DNA from: Trichodelitschia bisporula
Taxonomy: Eukaryota; Ascomycota; Dothideomycetes; Phaeotrichales; Phaeotrichaceae
NCBI GenBank assembly: GCA_010356995.1
Contig: ML996695.1
Location: forward strand, 753,061 to 817,060
DNA length: 64,000 nt
Direction of reading: 5' to 3'
The notes under the pieces were generated by a model. It saw nothing but the letters and a program-made list of their open reading frames with translations. It searched no databases and was not told the origin of the DNA. The translations under genes and the position numbers were made by a program. Positions 10,035 through 20,230 of the stretch are shown here, piece after piece; within the stretch, counting starts at the first letter, position 1; the number at the start of each line of letters is the position of its first letter.

Positions 10035-10610
10035 ACTGTAGGGGGAAATGAAGAGTGGAGAGCGCAATATGTGGGGTTAAGCCTTGACGACTTTTCCCAT
10101 CGTGGGATTTGGTGCCCACGCCCGTCACGTCCAAGGCTCCGGCGTCTCGCCGCCGCCGTCATTCCCGCCCTGCGCACTGCGGGCTGAAGGCGTGAATGCA
10201 GATTAAATACCAGCTCCCCATCCATCTTCCCATGCATGGGCCTACCCACGTTACCGCTGACGCCCCAGTCCACCTGGGCGCCACGCACGGGGGCAGACCA
10301 GGTGTTTAAGTGCGTGCTTCCTCTCGAACTCCTCCGGAGCCAGCTACGAGCCGCCCATCGCTGCCCTTCCTGCTTTCCCCTGATGTAGCTCCGGGGTGCT
10401 AGCTCTCCAAGCCATCCAAATCGCGTACCTGATGGTGACGCCACGCCAAGATCCCGGCGCTAAGGTCCCCTGTGGCTGGACTGCCCCGCTCTTCCCCACG
10501 GCGTCTCGCCGATGAAGAAGGGTGAAGGGTCGAACTTGTCTTTCATAGCAGACAGGTGATAGCCTTACCCTATTTCGACCTCACATCACCTGCCTCTATT
10601 CTCCCTCAAA
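10035..10610. other. Intergenic region, RPE to DERA
   Basis: A 576-base spacer with a C/T-rich end before the DERA start. I see no gene. It should contain the RPE terminator and the DERA promoter. Confidence 0.5.
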
Positions 10611-11521
10611 ATGCCGCTGCAAGATCACCCCTTCGTATCCTACACCAACACCGCCTGGGCCAAACTCATCGCCCGCGCCGAAGGCGAATATACCGCCCTC
10701 GCCGCCCCGCCCGCCCTCGATGTCTCCTCTCCCGTGGCGCTGGCCGCCATAATTGACCACACGCACCTAACGCCCGGCTCTCCCCCCAGTGCAATCGGGC
10801 AACTCGTCAACGAAGCCGTGATCGGGGAATTCGGAGTCCGCACCTCACCCCCCCATTTCAAGCCGGAAGTACTGACTCCTTACAGGCCGTCTGTATATAT
10901 CCTGAACGTATCCCTCTCGCTCTCTCGCTCCTGTCGTCACCATCCCCGATCCTCCACCGCCCTAAGATCGCGACTGTGATTTCCTTCCCCGCAGGGACGA
11001 AAATGACGGCGGAGAAGGTGGCGGACGGGCAAGCTGCGCTAGCCGCCGGCGCGCAGGAGTTGGACGTTGTACTCAACCGCCGACCATTGCAAGAAGGGGA
11101 ATACGCGGCCGTTTATGCGGAGCTCGCGGCTGTGCGGGCCGGGTGCTCAGGGGTGCTCAAGCTCATTCTCGAGACGAGTCGACTTTCGGCACACGAGATA
11201 ATAGCAGCTACCGTGCTGGCGACGACCGCAGGGTGGGAGTTTGTGAAGACGAGTACGGGATTTCATGGCCCAGGCGCACGGGTGGAGGATGTGCGGGTTA
11301 TGCGGAGGGTGGGCCAGTGGATGGTGAAGTGGATGGGGGAGGAGGGGTTCTCGAGAGGAGTGCTGCAGGTCAAGGCGAGTGGAGGGATAAAAACGGTGGG
11401 GGATGCGAGGGCGATGGTTGAGGCTGGGGCGACGCGGATTGGGGCGAGTGCGGGAGTGGGAATTTTGAAGGAGGCGAAGGGGGATACGGCAAAGACTCGC
11501 GTTGAGGAAGGTGGGTATTGA
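10611..11521 (+). CDS. Deoxyribose-phosphate aldolase (DERA)
   Basis: Class I aldolase that cleaves 2-deoxy-D-ribose 5-phosphate to glyceraldehyde 3-phosphate and acetaldehyde, used in deoxynucleoside salvage and catabolism. Exons: 10611-10835 and 10886-11521; the 50-bp intron has a GT-AG pair and a CTGAC branch site, and the product is 286 aa. The fold and catalytic residues are recognisable: IDHTHLTPG at the N-terminus, ELDVVLN with Asp135, the Schiff-base lysine in FVKTSTGF (Lys196), and the activating lysine in VKASGGI (Lys238). GATRIGASAG closes the phosphate site. The donor (GTCCGC) is weak, but splicing there restores the expected EFGAVCIYPE segment. It lies on the same strand as RPE, 576 bp downstream. 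Confidence 0.94.
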
Positions 11522-14500
11522 GGAAACAGGGTCGACATCAGGTCAAAGGATTCTGATATCGCCTCGAACGAGCCACGAGCATAAGACAGCACGTAAGGCT
11601 GGGACGAGGCTGAAAACTGTCTCTACGCTCTTAAAAGCACATATATCGCAAAAGCCGATATGGGCAAAGATCGACGGCTACCCGCTAGCCGCCCAATGGC
11701 TCTGTGGTGGTAGGCTGTCGACGATCACATGTAGCGAGATGGGCCCGTTTGACCCAAATGAGTGCCACGGCCCCTCCCGATTGCGTGTTTTGCGACCGGC
11801 GCTTTGGGATCCGGGAGTAGGACGCGGGAGTGAGTGGGACGCAGTACGGACGCAAGGTACGATAATTGAGAGCGGTGAGCGGGGTATGTTGCGTGCCACA
11901 GAGCGCAAAGCAGAATTGGGCACCGCGCATGCAAGTCGTTCACATTCCTCGAAGCATCTGCAGCATGCGTTCACGGCAGACGGGAAAGTGCAGAATGCAG
12001 CAATGCAGTAGCAGCAGCAGCAGCAGGATCAGCAGAGGCGCAGGTACCGTACGGTACGCAGCGGGGCTCCACTTTGTCATCGGGTACAACCGCGAGACAT
12101 GTGCTGCACCGCGCCGATTGCTAGTTCTACCGTAGCGGGTCAACGGCTTTTTGCGTCATCGCGCGACACCGGAAAAAGCAGCTCGGCGCCTGCCGCGCCC
12201 GCGTGCGCTGATCCGAAACCGAGCCGGCTTCCGAGCGGTGCTGGGCTTCTGGGCGGCGGGTGTGGGCTGGCACGACTGGATGGAGGTGCTGTTTGGTATT
12301 TATGGGAAGGTGGGGATGAAGGAGGATGATCGTGGCTGGGGGGGTACAAGAGGGTAGGGTGTTTTATGACGTGATACGGAGGGTTAAGAGGGATGTTGGA
12401 ATAAGACGGGAGGATGAGGGCCTGGAAACCTGGCGAAGGTTGAGATTGATCGACGGGAGGCCGTGGATTTGTATATAAAGATTGCTATGGGGAAGCGGTG
12501 GGGCTGCTAGGTGCTGGGATGGGGAGGGTTTGATGCGGTAGGTAGCTGCGGTAGGTAGCTGCGGTAGGTAGCTGCCGGCTGAGGGAGGGGTGCCCCGAGA
12601 GGAGTGGTACATACTACGTAGTAAGGTGAATGACACTGAGGTATGGAGCCAGTGCAAGGCTGAGATGCGAGAAGCGCAAGAAGCGCAAACGATCAAGCTG
12701 TTGGTCAGTGTATGCATCCAAGTCATGAGCCGACAGGTCATGAGTCTCTCTTCTTTTTCTTGAATCTTGACGCAGAAATATGCAGACAACGACGTCGTGT
12801 TGTGCATTGCAGATGCATCTACGACCCCCTGGATGCAGCATGCACAATGCCCAAAGTAGACTAGAGGCTGTTCCATTGCAGCAGAGGGGGTGGTGAGCAG
12901 TGCGGGCCGCGTTGGCCAATGAGACTTTAGCGCAATGTGGAGTTGCGCGTCGCGTGGCTGTCCAGCCTCTCGGTTGCTTCGAAGTTTCCTTCAGAACTTC
13001 CTTTTTGCGGCTGCTCATTGCGCATTCCGGTCCGGTTTAGCCTTTTGCCGTAATGCCACATGGGCTTTTGATGCCTCTGGCCTTGACGCTAGGGAAAGAC
13101 CTAACGACACAGGGAATTGACAAGCGGCTGAACGACAGGTTTTATCGATTGGAACGCAATGCAGCCTTCTTGAGTCAAAGCCATACCATACTCAACGTTT
13201 GACAGTACAGCGCATCACTCCAGTCCTATTCGTGCAATTAATCGTCGCAGGCTGTGTGTCGAGCGAAGCCGCTTCTGTCAATGCTAGGCGGGGTCTTGGG
13301 GGGGATTGGGGAAGGCTACGGATGGCTGAAACGGGATGGGTCTCTTCGGTCGGTCCCTTCGTCTCTCACTCGTTATTCAGCTCATCCATCCCGTGTGTCG
13401 CCCCGGTCCCCTTCCCCTGTCCCCTTCGTCACTTATTCTCCCCCTCCATGACATTTGACCTTGTCGAGGCGAGAGATGGCAATGGGAAACGGGTAGGGTT
13501 GTCATGTCCAAGGATACCGTAATACAGTATCCTCTGTAATACCGTCTGGACACTGCATCGTAGTTCAACCTCTGTCGTACCCTCTCTTTCCCTCTTCTCT
13601 CTGCCCACCTCTACGGAAGTAGTTCTACTCTCTCCTCTCGCCTCTCTCCACTATCCCCACCCTCCCCGAGGCCCCCTCCCGCTCTCCTAAGTCCCCGCCA
13701 GCACGGCTTCGAAGCGGGTCTACGCAAAGTGGTCAGTGCCACACCTTAGCCTTTCCCTGGTGGCTTCTCCCTGGTGGCTTCTCCCTATCATCTCTCCCCC
13801 CCCCAAGACTAGCTACTGTTCAGCGGTCACTCCCGACTGCAGCGTGTCTTGCTGCTGTACGTCCCTCACTGAAAGTCTCACACAACTCCCTCCTCAATTC
13901 TCATCTCCCAATCTTATCCTCCTCATCCTCCCTCTCCCTCTGCCTCTCCCTCTGCCTCTCCCAGACGTCCTACATCAAATCCCATATTTGCGACTCTCTG
14001 GAAGAGGCTCCCGTAAACATCCCTAGATCTCATTGTCCATCACTCTCTGACCCATCTTCTCACCTCATCTCCCATCCCCCACTTTGTACCGTAGTGTCGC
14101 GACCTGGTCTGACCACGCTATTCTGATGTACGTCAATTCTCCCGCATCCGCCAGTTTCATCCACCACAGCTCCTCTCATCAAACTTGTCCCAAGTCTCAA
14201 AAAGGCTGCCAACCCCCTCAGACACCCCCTCCTCTCTTCCGCTTCTTCTCTTCGCACTCACGCGTTTCCTAATGCGTTCCTTTCCCTTCTCTTTTTGGCT
14301 TCATGCTTGACCTATATTTCATGCTACTATAGCTCAACCGTCTCTAACTATCCAGTACTGTTACTCAGCCGTTTCCACCAACCCAACTTCTTGCTGAACC
14401 TTATTCTTCGGCCGCGCCGCCGCATTTCTTACCATTCGAAAGAGCTGTGCGACACTGGCCGCCGCAACACCCGTTTCCTTTCCTCGCCATTTCCGTCCAA

Positions 14501-14723
14501 TGTCCCTGCGCCAGACGCCAGTCGAACCCCATGTGCCTTCTGTGAATGGCCGGATGTCGAAGTAGAGGGCATTAAGTCCGCTCATTCCTTGGAAGCCAAC
14601 CCGTCTGGAATAATCCGACCTTTCTACTCCTCGGGTGACTTGGATCACCGCCTGGCTGGACCCTGATTAACTTGAACCCACGAGACCTGATATCGAGAAA
14701 GAGCAAGGAGGAATTTGAGGTCG
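11522..14723. other. 3.2 kb gene-free region upstream of the EGF-like gene
   Basis: I find no supported gene on either strand. It contains a short CAG run near 12010-12026, a GTACCGTACGGTAC palindrome (12044-12057) and a 13-base tandem repeat (12535-12573). From about 13560 to 14300 there is a strongly C/T-rich stretch with CCCTCTCCCTCTG-like units. That part may be a long 5' leader or core promoter of the gene starting at 14724. Confidence 0.5.
12535..12573. repeat. Tandem repeat, GCGGTAGGTAGCT x3
   Basis: Three perfect copies of a 13-base unit (12535-12547, 12548-12560, 12561-12573) in noncoding DNA. Confidence 0.9.
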
Positions 14724-17366
14724 ATGAGCCACTGGTATCGTGATCCCGGCGCGCCGGGTGGGGAGCAGCGACACGATGCACCGACGGGGTCGATGCGGTC
14801 GGCAAGAGAAAGGTTAGCGGAGGCGCAGCGCTTGCGCGCCGAGAATGCGCAATACCCGGAAAGAAGACCGCCACCTCAGCCTTCAATATCGCCTGCCGTG
14901 GAGGGACCTACTCAGCCTTCCCAATGGCCATTGCGGGACGACAGTGGTATGTACGAACGGCCGGGCGACTGGCCGCAGGATGCGTACAACTATGACCCGC
15001 AGCCGCCGCAGAGGGCCTTTCAGCCGCCTGAACCACCCACATTCCTGGATATGAACGATTCGCCACGCATGCAGCAGCAGTACATAAACCAGCAACAGCC
15101 ACAGGTAACCTACGAAAACGACGATTTTCTCTCACCCTACGCGTACGCTTCTCCCAATGCCTCTCGACTTACCGGCTCCTCATTAGCTTCAACCTCTTCT
15201 TCGTTGGGATCAATACCCGATTTTCCTGTCCCGACTGGTGTTCCGTCTGGAGTACCCGCCGGATATACGACCGGACCCCAAGTGGCAATTCCATCTTCGC
15301 GGCGAAGTCAGACTCTCTTGGGACCCCCTCCTTCTGCGCGCCGAGGGCCGTCGTCATACTACTCACAAATATCATTCGTCTCACCGATCGCCGAGGAATC
15401 CGAAGCTCGAGGATCTCTGGGATCATTTGCATCGAGCCATGCGCTTCCCGGCGAAAATGCAGACTTCTACTTGGAAGAAGGTGAAGGCGAGATGCCGTCG
15501 GACGAGGAGACCCCGAAAGTGGAGACTGGTCGCGAATTCGGCGCCGGAGATCGCCACCTTGAAACGGGACTGGTTCGGCAAGCTAGCATTGGCAAGAGAG
15601 GGAAGCCGTCTCTGACAACAATCCGGAATTCGGATAATGGTGCTTCGAAGTCACCGGCCGTACCCAGTGCGCGGTCAATGCTGCCCTCACAGACCCCACA
15701 GGCGTGGGAAAAGGAGACGAACAGGACGGCCATCAACAGTCCCTTGGGAAACGGAAGCGTACTGCTTGACCCATCGTCGTCAGATGAGACGCTCGGCAAA
15801 GAGGTTGATGGGGCGGTCAGATATATGCCGTCGAGAGAGTCTCTCAGACAGGAAAAGCTATCATCCCCGGACATGATGCACCCGAAAAATTACGTCGTTT
15901 CGCCAAGGTCGTACCGCTCTCCTGTGTCGCACTCCGGGTCAAGGTCGCCGCTCTTTGTTACAGATGGGGGAGACCGTGCCTTCAAGGAGATGGACGGCGC
16001 TTCGATTCACAGCGCCGAGTCTGCCAATGATCTTCAGCGACCAGGCAGTACACTTGGAAATCGTGTCAGCTCGCGCGGCCCATCGCGGATGAACCTGGAC
16101 GCCTCGCGCGAGTCTGAAGTACGCAGCAGCATGACCAGCCTCCCTGACCTGATCCGGCGTGCAACGAGGCTGGCGGCCAATCTCGACCGTGGCAGGACGG
16201 CGAGTAGACTGGGATTCAACTGGGCGCTCGAGGACGGTGCTCGAACACCAAACAGTGAGGGCAGCGGGCACGGCAGACAGCGTAAGTCGCAAGCATCGCT
16301 CTCGGGTATGTTGGACTCTTTCCCGCCTCCCGCGCAAACACCCACGTCGCCACGCACGGAATGGCCATCTACGAACCAGTCTTCCTTTGTCCCGCCGAAC
16401 AAGCGTTTCTATCCTGACGAGAAGCGCGAAAAGAGATCGCTCAGGGAAAGCTGCATCAACATGCGGCGATGGAAGTTCTTCCTTATTCTCGTCATCCTAC
16501 TCGTTTGCATCGCTCTCGCCGTTGCCATTCCCGTCACCCTCATCGTCGTTCCCCGCATGTCCGCATCGACGGACAAATCTAGCGCCGCCTCAGGGAGTGC
16601 GCTGTGCAAGGCGGCTATCGTCTGCCAAAACGGAGGTAGCTCGGTCCTACTTCAGAGTGGAGGCTGCGGATGTCTCTGCACTAACGGCTACACCGGCCCG
16701 CGTTGCACCAATCTGTCAGACGCAGGTTGCGCTACAACATCGTCCGGATCATTTCAAAATGCGACTGTAGGATCGCAGATCCCGGATCTACTTCGTCAGG
16801 CGGGCCCGGTGTTCGGTGTTCCGCTCGAGGGCGACAAGGTGCTCGATATCTTTGCTAGGATGAACCTTACGTGCTCTGGCGAAAATGCGTTGATTACGCT
16901 CACAGGGTCGAGCAACGAAAAGCGGGTGGCCAAAGACCAGCAGGTGCGACGCTTGCGGAGAACCCCTACTCAGATTGCGTCGACGAGCAACGGCATCGTC
17001 ATTGCTGCTTCCACAACATCGGCATATACGGCTACGGCCACATCTACTCCCGTGAGCACCGCTGCGCCGGGAACAAACAAAACTTCGCGGACGTTTGCGC
17101 GGATTGGCGTATTGTACGTGCTGCAGGAGAGTCTGCAGCTGGAGGTAGCGCTCAAGGCGCAGGAAAAGCTGTCGTCATACATGATGACAGCGACGAAGCA
17201 AGGCAGCACGGTCGACTATGCGCGCAACATAACTTTGGGAAACGGGTACGCGATCGACCTGTGGTTTTTCAGCATCAAGACGGCGAATGGGACGAAGGTC
17301 GGGGTAGGGGCGTTGGGGAATGGAACCAAGCCAGCTACGAAGGGGAGAAGAGGGTTGCTGTTTTAG
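14724..17366 (+). CDS. Single-pass membrane protein with extracellular EGF-like domain
   Basis: Single exon, 880 aa. The first ATG in frame is at 14724; the open frame extends upstream only through a TTG. About 575 N-terminal residues are low-complexity (Ser, Pro, Arg, Gln) and probably cytosolic. A basic stretch ending MRRWK precedes one transmembrane helix (FFLILVILLVCIALAVAI, near residues 583-606). The basic flank predicts type II topology, with the C-terminus outside or lumenal. Just after the helix is a Cys-rich EGF-like module (CQNGGSSVLLQSGGCGCLC then GYTGPRC, about residues 627-661). A Thr/Ser-rich segment and an ordered C-terminal part with several N-x-S/T sites follow. The pattern fits fungal EGF-domain plasma membrane proteins of unknown role, possibly cell-wall sensing (inference). 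No signal peptide is needed. Confidence 0.85.
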   Translation: MSHWYRDPGAPGGEQRHDAPTGSMRSARERLAEAQRLRAENAQYPERRPPPQPSISPAVEGPTQPSQWPLRDDSGMYERPGDWPQDAYNYDPQPPQRAFQPPEPPTFLDMNDSPRMQQQYINQQQPQVTYENDDFLSPYAYASPNASRLTGSSLASTSSSLGSIPDFPVPTGVPSGVPAGYTTGPQVAIPSSRRSQTLLGPPPSARRGPSSYYSQISFVSPIAEESEARGSLGSFASSHALPGENADFYLEEGEGEMPSDEETPKVETGREFGAGDRHLETGLVRQASIGKRGKPSLTTIRNSDNGASKSPAVPSARSMLPSQTPQAWEKETNRTAINSPLGNGSVLLDPSSSDETLGKEVDGAVRYMPSRESLRQEKLSSPDMMHPKNYVVSPRSYRSPVSHSGSRSPLFVTDGGDRAFKEMDGASIHSAESANDLQRPGSTLGNRVSSRGPSRMNLDASRESEVRSSMTSLPDLIRRATRLAANLDRGRTASRLGFNWALEDGARTPNSEGSGHGRQRKSQASLSGMLDSFPPPAQTPTSPRTEWPSTNQSSFVPPNKRFYPDEKREKRSLRESCINMRRWKFFLILVILLVCIALAVAIPVTLIVVPRMSASTDKSSAASGSALCKAAIVCQNGGSSVLLQSGGCGCLCTNGYTGPRCTNLSDAGCATTSSGSFQNATVGSQIPDLLRQAGPVFGVPLEGDKVLDIFARMNLTCSGENALITLTGSSNEKRVAKDQQVRRLRRTPTQIASTSNGIVIAASTTSAYTATATSTPVSTAAPGTNKTSRTFARIGVLYVLQESLQLEVALKAQEKLSSYMMTATKQGSTVDYARNITLGNGYAIDLWFFSIKTANGTKVGVGALGNGTKPATKGRRGLLF

Positions 17367-18170
17367 GTGTTGGTTCTGTTTCTGGCTTGCATGATTTGGA
17401 CGGGTGGGATGGCCGGCACTTTTCGCTTCTTCCCTCGACATCTCACACGCGCTGCGCTATTTTCCCATCCTCCTCTTCGACTCTCCACCACGATGCGCGA
17501 CATCTCTTTACCTCTTACGAGAATTTCGGCGCGCCAGGCGCACCACGGACACGGCCTTGTGAACGCAATTCCCCCTCTTACTCGCACGATCGAGCTCATT
17601 GATCTACCTCTTCTTCATACCTCCGACGGCGTCACTGCTCTTTTCAGTCCGGGGGACGGATACTCCTGATGTGTGCTTATTTAGTGTTCACTTCTTCCAT
17701 GTGCCTAATGTCCTCGGAATTTCGGGGCTAGGAGTGGGCTGGTTTGCCGCGGGCTTACGGTTTGTGTGCACGGCGCCAGGTGTGGACTGTTTTATACCTT
17801 TCTGTTCATGGGTCGGGTGACGGGAATGTTGGAGCTGTACATAGGTTCTGGTGTGATGGATGTTGGGAGTAGGAGCCGTAGCTCATAGTAGCAACTAGTG
17901 AATATACGGCAATTTTAGTGTGCTTTGTTCAGCCACGATCTTGAACTGTAGTCCGCAGAAGAAACGCAATGTGATGCCGTCTTGCCGACTTGCTTTGAAT
18001 TGAGGTCATGTGACAAGCCCCTTGCGCCGCATCACAACTTCCAGCAGCTGCAGGCGCGCCTCGACTCCGAGCTCCCAACGTAACGACACGTCCAGACCAC
18101 GCCTCGTAGCTTCATACGTACACCCTCACTTTACCAACAGTTACGGAGCGCATGTCAAGAGGGGTTCGGC
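17367..18170. other. Intergenic region, EGF-like gene to LSM2
   Basis: 3' region of the EGF-like gene and promoter of LSM2. I see no coding signal beyond frame shadows of the upstream gene. Confidence 0.5.
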
Positions 18171-18678
18171 ATGCTGTTTTTTAGGTACGTGGGCCTCGCA
18201 GGCTTGACGGCTGCACCGCCAACGCCCCCCGCTCCTCTAACCCCGCCGTCACTGCGGGAAACAGTTCAACTGTGCAGAAGTGCTAACTGTGCATAGCTTC
18301 TTCAAGACCCTCGTAGGGCAAGAGGTCACTGTGGAGCTGAAGAACGACATTTCCATCCGCGGGACACTGAAGAGCGTGGACCAGTTCTTGAATATCAAGC
18401 TGGAGAATATTAGCGTTGTGGAGGAGATCAAGTACCCGCATCTGGTATGCTTGCTTGATTTGGTGCTGGAGTGGATGGCTGATGCGGTCAGAGTGCGGTC
18501 AAGAGCGTGTTCATCCGCGGCAGCACGGTGCGCTTCGTTCACCTCCCCGCGACACAAGTGGACACGGCGCTGTTGCAGGATGCGACGAGGAGAGGTGGGC
18601 CTCATGTGGTGGTGAATGGGACATGGCTGACGAGGCATAGAAGCTGCGCAGGCGGGGGGCAAGGCGAAGCTGGGATGA
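18171..18678 (+). CDS. LSM2: U6 snRNA-associated Sm-like protein LSm2
   Basis: Ring subunit of the nuclear Lsm2-8 complex, which binds the U6 snRNA 3' end, and of the cytoplasmic Lsm1-7 mRNA decay complex. Exons: 18171-18184, 18297-18444, 18492-18594 and 18641-18678, giving 100 aa. The first coding exon has only 14 bases (MLFF plus two bases) and joins to SFFKTLVGQEVTVELKND, the family start. Sm1 covers TVELKNDISIRGTLKSVDQF and LNIKLENI; Sm2 covers SVFIRGSTVRFVHL. The final exon gives DATRREAAQAGG, the usual C-terminal tail. The introns are 112, 47 and 46 bp. Convergent with TRAPPC4. The symbol follows the yeast name and rests on near-complete motif agreement. Confidence 0.95.
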
Positions 18679-18985
18679 GGGATGGCGGTGCGGTCCGGAA
18701 TACTACTCGGCGCTTGAACAGGGACGATGTACTGGGATACACTGAGGCATGGTGCGTGGGACAGGACAAGAGGGCAAAATGGGCATTGGCGCCGGAGTTG
18801 TGGAATGGCTCTCTTATCAAGGCGTGGCGCGTGGCTTTGCCTATTCTTGTGCTTGGAGCTTTAGAGCTCTCCGCTGGATATAGCGGCACGGATAAATTGC
18901 CCAGCCCTATGCCCGCGGGCTCATCAAGAACACCTGTGTCTACATATTTTTTTCTTGTATGCCATAGCAACAGCATATCAAACCT
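18679..18985. other. Convergent 3' spacer, LSM2 / TRAPPC4
   Basis: A 307-base spacer between two convergent stop codons, presumably the two 3' UTRs. I see nothing else. Confidence 0.5.
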
Positions 18986-19543
18986 TCACCCCCTCACACG
19001 TACGAATGCATCCAGTCCAGTGTCAAACTTCTGACACCGAATGGGCATCTCAACTGTATAAAACGGATTTTTCATCACATAATCCGCATACAACTCGTAG
19101 ATCTTCTTCAGTACCACGTCGACATTCGGCTGTGCCGGCTCCGTGAGCAACAGAAACTTCGTCCCCGTCAACGTCTGGAAGCACGTGAGTCGGAAATGCG
19201 ACGACTCTAGGACTTCGAGCCCGGACGGGCGAACGGGGAATGCGGGTGCGCTGGTGCTATTGACCCCGCTGGTGCTTGTTGAGGCGGAGATGGAGGTTGA
19301 GGGTTGGACTGGGCGCACGGCGTCTGGGACGAGGGAGCGTGTTATGGCGTGCACGCCGTGGAAGGTTCCGGCGAGGATCAGCAGGTCGTTGCTGCTCAGC
19401 TTGGCCAGGCCGGCGTGGAATTCCCGCGAGTAGACTAGGCCACCGGCTTTGTTGATTATGAGGAGGGAGAAGACGACCCTACGCCTGGGTTAGTACATGG
19501 GGCTCTTTTTTTAAGGGTGTGGGGTTGGGATGGGGAAGTACAT
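18986..19543 (-). CDS. TRAPP complex subunit Trs23/TRAPPC4 (sybindin-like)
   Basis: Core subunit of the TRAPP tethering complex, which acts as exchange factor for Ypt1/Rab1 in ER-Golgi transport. Coding exons on the minus strand: 19542-19543 (only A and T of the start codon) and 18986-19478, giving 164 aa. The intron 19479-19541 starts GTACTT and has a TACTAAC branch site 10 bases before the acceptor TAG. Splicing makes AT|G, so translation opens MVVFSLLIINKAGG, the conserved start of this family. Further signatures are LSSNDLLILAGTFHGVHAI, TGTKFLLLTEP and YVMKNPFYTVEMPIRCQKF. A Ser/Thr-rich insert separates the two halves of the longin-like fold, as in other fungi. The 5' UTR lies in the first exon. 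The stop at 18986 faces LSM2. Confidence 0.9.
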
Positions 19544-20230
19544 GGCTATGCGGACAGTGAGGGACGGGGCGAGCGGTGAGTGGGTGGGTTAGCTGTGCGT
19601 TTGGAGTGCTGATAGCATTATGCGATGAGTTGAGGGCGGGGTAGGGTGGGACGTCCGGAAAGAGTAGTGATGGCGCTGGGGATGGCGATATCGAGGGGGT
19701 AACGAGAGGTCGTGGAGTATTGAGCGGTAGGGCTGAAAGCATACATACCTTGGGAATCGATAACGCCAAGGACGGTCCAAGCTCGGGGAGGTTTGCGGAG
19801 AAAGGACCGTGCGTTGGATGCGTGGTTGGAGCCGTGGCGTTTCTGGGCTGGTTGGGGCTTAGTGGCATGTGGCTTGTTCCGACAACTGTGGATGTCCGTC
19901 GGTGACCACACTCAGTTATTGTCCGAAGTTCTCTCATCGCCTTTCCCCCAAGTCGGCCTTTGTCAAACTTGCCTTTCGTCCAAATCTTTCTCGAACGAGA
20001 TAAGATCAAACTTGAACTCTTTCTTTACATTTCCATCTTGCTCTGGTGTCACAAACTTCCTTCTTTCACCGCAACATCGTGCCTAGTCTTTCATATGCTC
20101 AAGCACTAAGCTCCACTTTACCTACCCCCGCTTTACCCCTCCAACCGCCCTTGTTTGCCGCAAGTATCGCTACAGCTACAACACCTCCTCTTGTCCAGCT
20201 CCTAGGTGCTCCTGCAGCCTAGCTACTATC
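19544..20230. other. Divergent intergenic region, TRAPPC4 / tandem-UBC protein
   Basis: Shared promoter region. The side next to the E2-like gene (about 19930-20230) is C/T-rich. No gene seen. Confidence 0.5.
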
